64,000 nt of DNA, from positions 18,688,019 to 18,752,018 of the forward strand of contig OY987270.1 of assembly GCA_963920665.1 (NCBI GenBank). The letters are read 5' to 3'. Position 1 is the first letter of the stretch, and each line of letters starts with the position of its first letter. Positions 33,575-43,860 of this stretch are shown one piece after another. The DNA comes from Straminergon stramineum. Its lineage: Eukaryota; Streptophyta; Bryopsida; Hypnales; Calliergonaceae. The position numbers were made by a program, and so were the translations under genes. Under the pieces are notes generated by a model. The model was not told the DNA's origin. It did no database searches and saw only the letters and a list, made by a program, of their open reading frames with translations.

Positions 33575-35494
33575 CTCGTACAGGGATTTTTTTGGAAAAA
33601 GGTCAATTCATCTATCGTTTAAGTGTCTAGGGTCACTTTTGAAGTAGGATAGGTTGATATTATATTTGTTTGGCAATTTGTCATAAAGCTCAACTTTCGC
33701 CCAATTGAATAGTTGTAATACAAATACGATTCAACTAATTTAATTTAAACCTCATTACCGAATCTAAACCTATTGCTAATTAGACAACACTAAGTCACAA
33801 TTTGATATACTAACCAATTGTACATCCTCAATTTGCTACAACTTGGCTAACACTTGTTTTGGGGAAGACGGAGTGTATATCCAACAAACCTACTCCTAGC
33901 CAAGCCTTCACTAATTAGAACCAAGTGACCCCAACAATTTGTCAATTTCAACTAATAAACAAACCTTGTAATTTGTCGCGCACAAACCACAAGGAGATTT
34001 ACTTAAACACAACTTGAACACATTAGTCGACTAGCAATACACAATCAATTTTCAATCAAGTAAAATGGCCATCATCAATTATAATTTTAACTTCTTCAAT
34101 CATTCCTAAATTAAATAACTCATCTTTCCTTCTCGCAATTTGACTTCCAAGCCACCCGACTCATTCGTAAACCAAATGGCTCCTCCACAATCCTTCTCAA
34201 ACATTGCCATTTGCATTTCAGAGGATTGATTTGTCAGATCGATTTGCCACCAATTCTTTGCTACTAGGCAAACTTCAAAGAGATACTCCTAGACCTTGCG
34301 CAATCTAGTGGTGTAACACAATTAATTGACAATTTAAAATTCACTAGGAATCTACAAATTCACAAGGTACTCATACTAATGCAATTTAGCCATCTCACAC
34401 AAGGCAAATTGAAAATAATCAATAAAGCATTACACATTACAAATACACATATTTACAAAGAAGAATCGATTGAAGGAGTAAATTAATGCAAATTGTCAAT
34501 GAGTCATATATGCTAATTTGACATTGATATGAACTAAAAAGAAAAGACCAATGGACCTAGCTATATAGCCTCAAAAACTTGCATGATGACTTGCCTAATA
34601 TTTGATCTAAAAAGACACAAAGCCTAATAGCCACCCTTCTACATTAGTTCCTTTTTACATTTGCATGAATTATTGGGCAATTTGACTCTTCAAAATGGAA
34701 ATGGAACAACTTCACTAATGTAAAAAGAATCAAAAAGATGAAAAAGTAAATTGTTCAAAATTCAAATGTCTATAGTCAGTTTTGGCTTTTGACCCATTTT
34801 GTTTGAAAATGTGTGCAAATTTGAGAGAGTTTTTTGTTTCTCATTTAAAAATAAATAAAAATACAAAATTTGCATAAGATTCCAGCACAATTTTTTTGGG
34901 GGGTAAAAATGCATTATTCATCTTTTTATTATTTTCTTCCTCCCAAGGTGCAATTTTTTGCATATAAGTTGGTCATCCAAAATTGTTATAATCTAAAAAT
35001 CTAATAGTCAATATTTTCCACAATTAATTCTATGAATACTAAAAAAAGTATTTTTTACTTTTGTGTGGTTAAAATTAAAAATTTCAAGCACATCCATATG
35101 CAAAAGAATATCTAAGTGGGATAATTTCATTGAAAACCTCCATTATCAAGAAGTTGTTAGGCCTTGAGGGGTTAAATTCAAGATTTTAACTTCTAATTGT
35201 GGAGATTTCTTAAGATTCTAATGTTGTTTAATCATTCAAGTTGTTTTTGACATGTCATTTTTTGAACTAGAAAATTTATTTTTTAAGGTCAAACATACAT
35301 AACACCCTTCAATTGCAAACCATCTAGAAAGAAAAAAATCTAAGAATATATACCCTACAAACATAAGAAAACTAAAACAAGAATTTGCAAGCATCTAGTT
35401 GGATGAAAGCAACAAAGACTTTGTGTGCTTGGAACATGTTTGCAATCATCTATTGTTTGAAATTTAAACATCTAGTCCTCAAAGGGTTAAGATC
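33575..35494. other. AT-rich spacer with element ends
   Basis: Two right-end-like motifs, ccttgaggggttaa (ending 35175) and cctcaaagggttaa (ending 35490), look like termini of further TTAA elements whose left ends I could not find. No gene is seen. Confidence 0.35.
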
Positions 35495-36260
35495 TTAATT
35501 TCCAAAGTTCCATAATTATGTTTCACCAATTACCACTTCAAAATTGTCACTTCTATTACAAAGAACAAAAATGATCTTTTTATATTTCTTTTGGGATCCT
35601 ATAGTAGGATATTCCTTTGAGATACTAGGAAAATGTGTGATAAAAAATTCAAAGACATTGACAACAAAGGTTGCCAAATCGTAGTGTTTGTTGTGAAGAA
35701 AAGAGTTTTTTTCGCACCTTCACAAATAGGATCATTAGACTTCAAATCTTATTTGGACTAGTCTAATTATTTTGAAATTTTGAGTCTTAATCTTTTTTAA
35801 TTAATTACATTATAAAATTGCATTGAAAATCCATAGATTTTTTTTCCAAATTAACATTCATTTTTTTCTTTTAAGAATCTTTATTAAGAGGAGATATGAG
35901 AAGATAGGAAAAATTAAATTGCTAATAACTCTAATACGGAATTGAAAAAAGCAAATTTCAATGTGTTTGATATAACAAGTAATCTCAACATTGAATGAAG
36001 AAAAGCTTGCAAAAAAGATAATTTTTTTATGAAGATCAAACATTTTTCATTTGATCTTGGCTACTCAAAATCCCTTTCTTTTCAATTCATTGTAGAGTGA
36101 CTTTCCTCCCAAGGTCCAATGAAAAAGAATATCTTTGGAAAATTAATACACTCCTGCGCCTTCAAAATGTTTCAAAAAGTCATTATAAACATTGGCATCG
36201 TGGGAACCTATCCAAAATCCAAAATCACCATTTCGTAAGCTTTGGTCCTATGTAGACTTT
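35495..36260. mobile_element. Diverged copy of the long TTAA element
   Basis: The order of phrases ('cacttctattacaaag', 'ggaattgaaaaaagc', 'aaaatgtttcaaaaagtca', 'tttggtcctatg') follows 2065-2986. The left end TTAATTTCCAAAGTTCC is recognisable; the right end is degraded. Confidence 0.4.
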
Positions 36261-36517
36261 GTGTCACTTTCAATTGTTGTGTGTTGAAATGTATAATTTT
36301 GAAGTCAAAACATACAAAATGTCATTTAAAATTTTTTTAACTATTGCATAAAAATCAATTTTCAACATATTTGATTTCAAAAAGAATAAGAATCCTTCAA
36401 ATTAGTTATGGGCTTGCTTTTTCTTGTATTTGTTCACAAATTCATCTAACTTTGAACATCAAAGCTTCAATTTTTCTATATTTATTTGTGAAATCAACCC
36501 ATACATAGAATAATAGC

Positions 36518-36790
36518 CATTACAAAAAATTTCAGCCCTACGGAGGGCTGTTAAGACTTCATTTGTGGCCCTCCATGGTGCAAATACAGAAAACTAAAAA
36601 ATATATTATTTTTTGAAAAAAAAAAAAAAATAGCCAATCTGATGTGGAGCTGACGAGGCACCAATAGTGCCACGTCAGATTCTAGATTTTGAAAAAGAAA
36701 AAATGATTTTTTATTTTTATTTTTTCCTATAATTGCATCACAAGGGTGCAAAACTCGCAGCCTCTTTGAGGGTTGAAATATTTTGTAATG
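36518..36790. mobile_element. 273 bp MITE with about 33 bp inverted ends
   Basis: The left end is CATTACAAAAAATTTCAGCC; the right end, reverse-complemented, is CATTACAAAATATTTCAACC. Both are followed by CCT and a GGCTG motif. The centre holds a second palindromic motif around 'ctgacgaggcaccaatagtg'. The terminus is close to the CACTACAAAA-type ends of CACTA elements, but the flanking triplets do not match, so the superfamily is uncertain. Confidence 0.7.
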
Positions 36791-37029
36791 TCATGTGCAT
36801 CACAATGTAACAATAACCTAAATGCATCCAAATAAGGGTACTTTGAACATAGTTCCTATTATTTGAAGCATAAAAGATTTTGTTGGTTTTGTTAGGAGTA
36901 TAAAAGGTTTCTAAATTTTCTTAGGATGCATGATTTTTCAGACTCTATATGAACAACTACATATTTTTGAAAGTATTAAAAAATAAGTGTACCTAAAATG
37001 AACCCTCTACTCTCATGCCCAAAGGTTGT

Positions 37030-37360
37030 TCTGTATAGTACTCGGCAATTCTCAATCATCCACTCTATTTTGCCATTCAAAAGAAAATTGCAAGATGTAT
37101 TATGTGATTAACATTTTTGGTCTTGCATAATTAGCATTCAATTCTTATGCAATTTCAATCAAGCATACCAAATTTGGGTTATAGAAAATCAAAACTCCAT
37201 TTTAGGTGAATTATTTCATTAAATTTTAATGATTTTCTACAATAATTCATTGAAAAACATTGATTGCGGAAATATATAGTTACATCAATACACACATTTC
37301 TTTCCTTCAATAAGCATCTCCAAATAGTTTTAGAATCTCCTTACAATTTTTTTCAACTTC
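37030..37360 (+). repeat. Left copy of an inverted duplication (partner 40240-40690)
   Basis: The phrases 'caattctcaatcatccac', 'cattcaattcttatgcaat' and 'gcatctccaaatagtttta' occur here in the same order as in the reverse complement of 40240-40690. About 330 bp are shared with moderate divergence. Confidence 0.7.
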
Positions 37361-37514
37361 TTTTTTCATTTTAGAACTAATAATTTATTTTATTTTATTG
37401 ATATTTATTTTACATTTTTATCGACAGTAGCCAACCATTCTTGGATAGTACAGGAAATAGGTAGGAGAACAACCTTGAAACAAGCATGTAGAGACCTCAA
37501 ATCTCCCCTAATGA

Positions 37515-37598
37515 GTACATTTTTCTTTTTATAATATACCAACTCTGCACATTTCAAGAAGTGGTCGCTTTTGATGACCACAAAAGACCACTTTTTTG
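37515..37598. repeat. 84 bp direct repeat (partner 42329-42411) with internal palindrome
   Basis: Shares 'gtacatttttcttttt', 'accaactctg' and 'cttttgatgaccacaaaag' with 42329-42411, with only a handful of differences. AGTGGTC and GACCACT form a hairpin. Confidence 0.75.
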
Positions 37599-38051
37599 CA
37601 ATAGAGGACAAGTGGATCTCGCCAAAGCATTGAGGGTGGAATTGGTGACTCCAAACCTAAATCCTCCCCATTTGGAACATGCTAATTGTATGTGTACCAA
37701 CTTTGAGTCTGAATGTAGTGTCTCTTGCCAACACTTCATGTTCTCTCTATTTCAACAAGAAAATGAACCCCTTACCCTAGTTCTGGTTGCTGAAAGTAAT
37801 GAATACTCCTCCTCATGTGCATTCCTTCTATTGGATTTTAGTATTTTCTTATTGTGCTTAGGGTTTATAGTACATGTGGAGTAGGAGGTAGTGCTTTCAG
37901 TTTTCTTCACTCATTCATTGCAATTTTTTGTTCGAAGATTCGTTGCTTAAATGTGATTGATTGCAAGCTTTGGAGTGTGAATTGAAGCTGGCAATAGTCA
38001 CACAATCCTTGGTTGTGATCCAATGAGCCTACACAGAAGTTCTCTTTTTTT

Positions 38052-39282
38052 CACTAGAAGAAAAATGCATCTACTACAATCGATTGAAATGCAACTATGG
38101 TCCTATGCAACTGCCCTACAACTACAATCCTCTATATTTGCACCAACTTTGACATAGTTACAATGTAGTTGCAAAATAGTCGGAAAGTAGTTGCAAAATA
38201 ATCACACAGTAGTCACAAAATGTCATTATGGTTATAGAAATGTAACAAAAGAGTTGATGTGAGGAATTTTACATCCAATATTCATCAAAATTGTTGACGT
38301 GGACAATTTTCCATTTTGTAGAGTCCAATGTGTCTATCTACAATTGCTTATAATCTAAATTTGATAGCAATTCAATTAGAAAGCAACTCTAGTGCAACTA
38401 GAAAGCAATTGCAATGCAACTAGACTACAACTAGACTACAATCATAATAGAACTAGACTGCAACTACAATTCGACTCACTAGAAGAAAATAACCTCCATT
38501 TCAACGCAATCAACCCAACGCAAAATGCATTTTTCTGTTTTCTTCTAGTGACTAGAGTTTGAATGACTAAAAAATGACTAGACTTTAACTAGAATACAAC
38601 TAGCATACAACTAGGAAACAACTAAAATGCAACTCTAATAACTCTTTTATTAATTGTCCCATATCCATTGTTAAGAATACCATTAGGTTAGACATATAAG
38701 AATTGTAAGTTATAGCATTCTTGTATAATGAATTTTGATTACAAAATTCTAATATTTCTACACGTTGTAGATTTCTACAACTTATAAATTTCTATAATTT
38801 GTAGATTTCTACAAAAATCTATACATATTTAAAGTTTAAGAAATTTTGGATTTGGCAATCTAAAAAAAAGATATATTTGAAATTCTGAATCTACAAATCT
38901 ATGAATTACAAACAAGTTGTAAATAAGTTGCAAACTAGTTGCACCCCAATCACAAACCAATTGTACATTAGTTGCAAACCAGTTGCATGCCAATCGCACA
39001 CTAGTTGCAAACCAGTTGTACGCTAGTTGCATGTCACTTGTAAATTAGTTGCACACAAATGACTTCCACATCAGCAACCACATTAGAAGAGTTCATCGAC
39101 GAACTTTTAAGTAGGTTGTCGGATGAGAAACAACCTCGAAAATTTCTACGACTACTTTGCAAATAGTGCGACTTGACCACTGCAACTACGGGCTCTAAAT
39201 TGTCACCTAGTTGCAAACGTCTCATGCAAGTACAAAATCTGTTGCAAATAGTAGTCGCAAAACCCCTTGTTTTCTTTTAGTG
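38052..39282. mobile_element. CACTA-like non-autonomous element (1231 bp)
   Basis: The left end is CACTAGAAGAAAAATGC; the right end, reverse-complemented, is CACTAAAAGAAAACAAGG. Both fit the plant CACTA terminus. The flanking triplets are TTT on both sides (38049-38051 and 39283-39285), the 3 bp duplication expected of this superfamily, although TTT is weak evidence. The subterminal regions are packed with short repeats, 'gttgcaa' and 'gcaactag' words in many copies (38060-38240, 38375-38640, 38915-39060). These resemble the TNPA-type binding motifs known near CACTA ends. There is no transposase. Confidence 0.65.
38477..38550. mobile_element. Nested 74 bp mini-CACTA
   Basis: It begins CACTAGAAGAAAATAACC and ends, reverse-complemented, CACTAGAAGAAAACAG. 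The direct triplet ACT flanks it at 38474-38476 and 38551-38553. It lies within the subterminal repeats of the larger element at 38052-39282. Confidence 0.65.
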
Positions 39283-39699
39283 TTTGGAGCTTGTTGTAGA
39301 TGCCTTTTGAATGTATAGATAGCATATTGTCATTGCATAAATAGTGCAAGACTTCTCTAAACTTTGTAAATGCAACTTCAGTTTCTTTGTTTGATGTTCC
39401 AATCACAACCTGTAATTGATGGAGGACAACAAAGTTTTGGTAAATGAATGTGTTATTAAACACAAGACTTGTTTGTAAAGAGTATGCAGGAATTCACATT
39501 GTAGACTTCAGTTTAGTCATTTCAGAATTTTTTCTTTGTATGCACATTCAAATTCTTTCCTTCACATATGCGTTTCACTTTGAATCTTTATGCATATATG
39601 TAGGCTCTTGTTCTCACCAAGACTTGTGAATTGCTATGCAAATTCAACGGTGTGACAAATGTCCATGTGAAATAGGGTATCCAAAATGTAATGGGGGAT
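39283..39699. other. Spacer
   Basis: Nothing recognisable; two overlapping frames on opposite strands are not supported as genes. Confidence 0.35.
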
Positions 39700-40045
39700 A
39701 AGGGAAAAATGGGTTGATGGAAATAATGGGATTGATTGGAAAAAATGGAGTGTAAAGGAAAGGAATTTTGTGTTCAAGAAATAAAATTGTTTAAAGAAAT
39801 AAAATGATGCAAAGAAAAAAAATTGGTTATAAGGAAAAACCTGGGATAGAAGAGAAAGAAATGGGGTGCTATGCAAAAGAAATGGATTCAAAGAAAAAGA
39901 ATGGGGTACAAGAGAAAGAAATGGAGTGTTATGGAAAAAAATAGTTTGTGAGGAAAAAAATAGGTTATGAGAGAAAGAAATGGGGTGTTTTGGGAATAAA
40001 AAGGGTTCAAAGGAAAAAAAAAATGGGGTGTAAGTAAAATACCCC
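39700..40045. repeat. Purine-rich degenerate minisatellite
   Basis: Repeating words 'gagaaagaaatggggtgt', 'atggaaaaaa' and 'ggttcaaaggaaaa' recur every 25-35 bases. One strand is almost all purine. The 156-codon minus-strand frame through it, full of Phe, Pro and Ser, is a product of the repeat. Two poly-C runs follow at about 40163 and 40224. Confidence 0.7.
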
Positions 40046-40239
40046 ATTTTAAAATGACGGATTGAAAAAATTATAAATAATAATATTGTACCATTAATTA
40101 TCAAGTTTTACCTTTATTTTAAAAAGTACCATGCTTTCTAATCAAGTTCATGAGATAAACAGCCCCCCCCCCCTCTAAATAGGTCATTATCACATTTGTA
40201 CACAAAATATACAAGGGAGTGCCCCCCCCCGAGGGAAAC

Positions 40240-40690
40240 ATCCTTATACACACTTCTTTCCTTCAATAAGCATCTCCAAATAGTTTTAGAATCTCCTTAC
40301 AAAGGTTTCAAAATTTAGACATTGTCTCCCCAACTTTTGAAACCTTTGTGAGGAAATTCTGAAACTTTTTAGAGATGCATATTGGAGGTAAGATATGTGT
40401 ATGGATGTTTCCAATATATTTACGCAATTGAATTAAAAAAAATATTCATCACCAATGGTTTTCAATCAATTATTGTGTAAAACTATGAGTTTTAAATGAA
40501 ATAATTCACCAAAAATGAAATTTTTGTTTTTTGAAACCCAAATTTGGTATCCTTGATTGGAATTGAGTAAGAATTGAATGTTGATTGTGGAAGATTAAAA
40601 AAATTTCAATCATATTATATATCATGCAAAATTCTTTAGAATGGTAGAATAGTGTGGACGATTGAGAGTTGGCAGGTACAATACATTTCA
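40240..40690 (-). repeat. Right copy of an inverted duplication, with an extra hairpin
   Basis: Its reverse complement matches 37030-37360. In addition 40250-40390 folds on itself: 'aagcatctccaaatagtttt' and 'acaaaggtttcaaaa' are mirrored by 'ttttgaaacctttgt' and 'agagatgcatattgg'. So this copy carries an inverted duplication that the left copy lacks. Confidence 0.7.
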
Positions 40691-40912
40691 AATCCATAGC
40701 AATTTATAACTAGGCAATGGTCCTCCCTATGCTCAAAAGATATTATGCTTTGCTAGATGCCTAGGAGAAAATTATGGCAAGTAAATTTACTAAATTCAAG
40801 GATTGAGGTTAGCTGAAGAGCTATCAATAAGACAATTTTGTTCATTGTAGGGTTTTCCTTTTCAAGGATGCAAAAGAGATCCCTGCTTCATTCATAAATA
40901 ATGTTATGACAA

Positions 40913-41140
40913 GAATCTAGATGGGACGAGTTTGCAAATAGGTCACAATTAAATTCCATTGTAGCTTGCCAAGAAAGAGCAACCGAGAATCTAAATGGGA
41001 CGAGTTTGCAAATAGGTCACAATTAGATTCTATTTTAGCTTGCCCATAAAAAGCAACCAAGAATCTAGATGGGCCAAGTTTGCAAATAGGTCACAATTAA
41101 ATTAGATTCCGTTTTAGCTTGCCCAGAAAGAGCCGCTGCC
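40913..41140. repeat. Tandem repeat, three copies of a 74 bp unit
   Basis: Units begin 'gaatctagatgggacgag' at 40913, 40987 and 41061 and each contains 'tttgcaaataggtcacaatt' and 'tagcttgcc'. The copies are very similar, so the array is recent. Confidence 0.85.
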
Positions 41141-41869
41141 TGGCCTTGACTGAATCACAAACCTGTAGCAGGGAGGGGCTTCTCTACACCACATGTGGTA
41201 CAGAGGGCAACTTAAAGCTTAGTGCACCAATATATTGATACCATTTCATACCTTTCATAAACAAGGAAGGTACTCCATACAACTTAACATACATTAAGTT
41301 TAGTCTAGATACCATAACATGATTGTGCTTGCAACTTGCAAAAGCAGCTGATGAGGAATGAAAGGCTGGCTGCAGAGGCTCTCCTTGCAAGTGGCCCATT
41401 TGCTCCCCATTGCAGCATGGAGCACCATTGTCAACAGGAACGTTTTCTAACTTTCTGCCCCTCCCATGATTGAATATCATTTTCGTACGTACCTCTAGCT
41501 TGTTCTCATTACCCACTTACACTGGTGCCAGATTGCACCAGAAACAAAAGAATTTGGCTTCAAAATGGCAAAAAATCGTGAAGTTTTTCTCCAGAAAACT
41601 TTGAATTAAAAAAAATCTTGGATGGAATTGCCAGATTGTGGATGAAAATAAAATTGTGGACATGTGATATGTACTAATGTGATATTTTCTACCCAATATG
41701 TGGATGAATGTTGAAATTTGGAGCACTACTATAATATTTTATATTGTTACTTTGGCACTTCATAAAAAATGACACAACCATGACAACAAAAAACCATGCT
41801 TTGTACTAGTAGAACATGATATCATAGTGCAAGGTTGGGCTTTGCATGGGATCCTAAATGGATAGACTT
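41141..41869. other. Spacer
   Basis: The minus-strand frame at 41184-41516 has average composition and no recognisable domain. Nothing else is seen. Confidence 0.3.
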
Positions 41870-42113
41870 TTAACACTAGAAGGACCAATGTTGTCGCACA
41901 CACTAAAGGGTTTAATGGATGATAGATCATTTTTCTATGCATGTGAAACACATCATTGTAGATGTTCATCCTTCAAATTTTGTGTGAAAAGGGGAGGCCT
42001 TGCATAGTTAGTTTGATCTCCAATGAATGTTCTTGGGTGATTTTCAACAAATGATTCACACAATATCAAAGAGGATGATTTCCATGGTGACGAACATGTC
42101 TTTCTAGAGTGAA
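41870..42113. mobile_element. Short TTAA-type MITE, diverged copy (about 244 bp)
   Basis: The left end is TTAACACTAGAAGGACC; the right end, reverse-complemented, is TTCACTCTAGAAAGAC. The body keeps phrases of the 55870-56098 element: 'aaaggggag', 'gtttgatctccaatgaat' and 'gatgatttccatggt'. Termini are partly degraded. Confidence 0.55.
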
Positions 42114-43276
42114 GGTGGAGGCACCCATTTCCAGCCTTGTACCCCAAACTAATCCTAGAAATATGAGCATTTATAATTTGAAAAGTGTATAAGGTGGTTA
42201 TACATCTAGTTGTGACCCCTACCTAATTGTTTCACATAATGTATACCTCAAGCTCTTTATTTTAGAATCTAAGATAAATTAGGAGGCTTGAACTTTGACT
42301 GGGCATTAAAGGCAATCAAGACTCAAAGGTACATTTTTCTTTTTGCAATGTACCAACTCTGTACATTTCAAGAGGTGGTCACTTTTGATGACCACAAAAG
42401 ACCACTTTTTTCAACTTTAGAAATTTGTAACTAATTCCACAAAGCTCCAAAAAATATGGAATGACTTGAATTAGATGCCTATTTCACTTGTCTTTCAAGT
42501 AAAATTTACTGAAAAATATTTCAAGATGTTCCAAGTCCCCCAAATTCAGTTCCAACCCTTAAATGGTCGATTTATGGACCTCCTACCTTAGTTGTTCATT
42601 GAAGAGTTTCTTCATTCATGGTGCTTAAAAATTTAGTGAAATTACAATTCTTGTTGGCTTTTTGAACTTTTCATTTTTGTTGATTTAAAAAACTAAAGAA
42701 ACTCTATCAAATCAATATAAATTTTTTAATGAAAATGGCATGAAGGCCAATTTTTAAATTTAATACCTCAAAAAGGTTTCCTACTATGTTAATTTGTCTT
42801 ATTAGTGAGGGAATAAAATTTTCATCACTCCAAAATTAGTGTCATTACAAAATTTATTCTTGTGAGAATTAGTGCAATGCAATTATTTTTCACCAACACT
42901 AATTTAATACTTCTACTAATAGTGACACTTTGGTAGATTATTGTTATATGCAGTAATAGGACAAATACATGTAGTGTTGGCATGGTCATGTCTAGAAATC
43001 ATTTTTACCTTAGGCAAATGAAAGGGGAGAAATGTAAAAAAAATTGCTCCTAATTTGGGCTATGAATTTTACATTTTGAAAACTATCTTCATGAATTCAA
43101 GATCTCCAGTTTTGAATATGAATTCTAACTTCCCAAATTTAACCCTTGGAAGATGTTGAGGCCAAAAAGTAGTCCATAGATGATTGCAATGTTCACTATA
43201 GAAACAAAGAATGCACCTATTGGTCTAATAATCATAGTAGTTTTGGTGACTACCTTGGTCATGGAGGCCACGTCCT
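42114..43276. other. AT-rich spacer with one conserved repeat
   Basis: Contains the 83 bp repeat at 42329-42411. Isolated element-end motifs (aacccttaaatgg near 42558, ttaacccttgg near 43139) suggest further decayed TTAA elements. No gene is seen. Confidence 0.35.
42329..42411. repeat. 83 bp direct repeat (partner 37515-37598)
   Basis: Same orientation and near-identical to 37515-37598, while the flanks on both sides are unrelated, which marks it as a separate mobile or conserved unit. Confidence 0.75.
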
Positions 43277-43860
43277 TTAACCCCTTAGCGCTTGGACGTC
43301 CAATTTGTGGACAATGAACAGATTAGAACTGCAATTTCATCCTCCTAATTGCTTGGATGAAAGTTACTTTAATTTATGGAGATATTTTATCAAGTTGTTA
43401 TCCTATTCAAGGGTTAGATTTGGTGTTACTAGAGTATATATTTTTCTGAAATTACAAATATGCAAAGATGTCAAGTGGTCAAATTGCATTGACTTCAGTT
43501 CAAAACTGGATTTGCTAAAATGAGGTCATCGATCTTAAGAACACAAAAATTTCAAAAAATCACTATGCGAAGAGAACCTCATTTCAAATCCATTCCAACA
43601 AATTTTACTCAAAAAATGATAATATTTTGCTTGTAATCTAATTTTGAAGGAATTTTGAAATTTCTCTTTCAAAATTTATAAAAGAAGATTGGTGATAGCA
43701 TTGGTGAATCTAACCATACAAATGGAATCTACAAGTCAAAATCTACAACTTTTATTTGTATATCACTTCTAAAATATGCTTCCAAATAGCAATTTATAAT
43801 GATTTTTCTCAAATCATCAATTCTAGAAATGACTCTGGACGTTTAGAGCTTAAGGGTTAA
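43277..43860. mobile_element. TTAA-bounded inverted-repeat element, medium class (584 bp)
   Basis: The left end is TTAACCCCTTAGCGCTTGG followed by ACGTCCA. The right end, reverse-complemented, is TTAACCCTTAAGCTCTAA followed by ACGTCCA. TTAA is present at both outer ends. The interior is non-coding. The ACGTCC submotif is shared with the short class at 55870-56098 (AACGTCCG). Confidence 0.7.

Larger units (their letters stand above)
36791..38051. other. AT-rich spacer containing one arm of an inverted duplication
   Basis: Holds the repeats at 37030-37360 and 37515-37598. The open frame at 37561-37884 has no recognisable domain and begins inside a repeat, so it is not called. Confidence 0.35.

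Noticed and set aside
38060..39060. Short, regularly spaced repeats considered as a CRISPR-like array
   Set aside because: The repeats are short words without constant length or unique spacers, in a eukaryotic genome, and they lie inside CACTA-type ends. Subterminal transposon repeats explain them.
39634..40104. 156-codon minus-strand open frame rich in Phe, Pro and Ser
   Set aside because: It is produced by the purine-rich minisatellite; each repeat unit gives the same low-complexity peptide.
40150..40235. Two poly-C runs
   Set aside because: Simple homopolymers with no associated structure; a sequencing or slippage feature rather than a biological signal.
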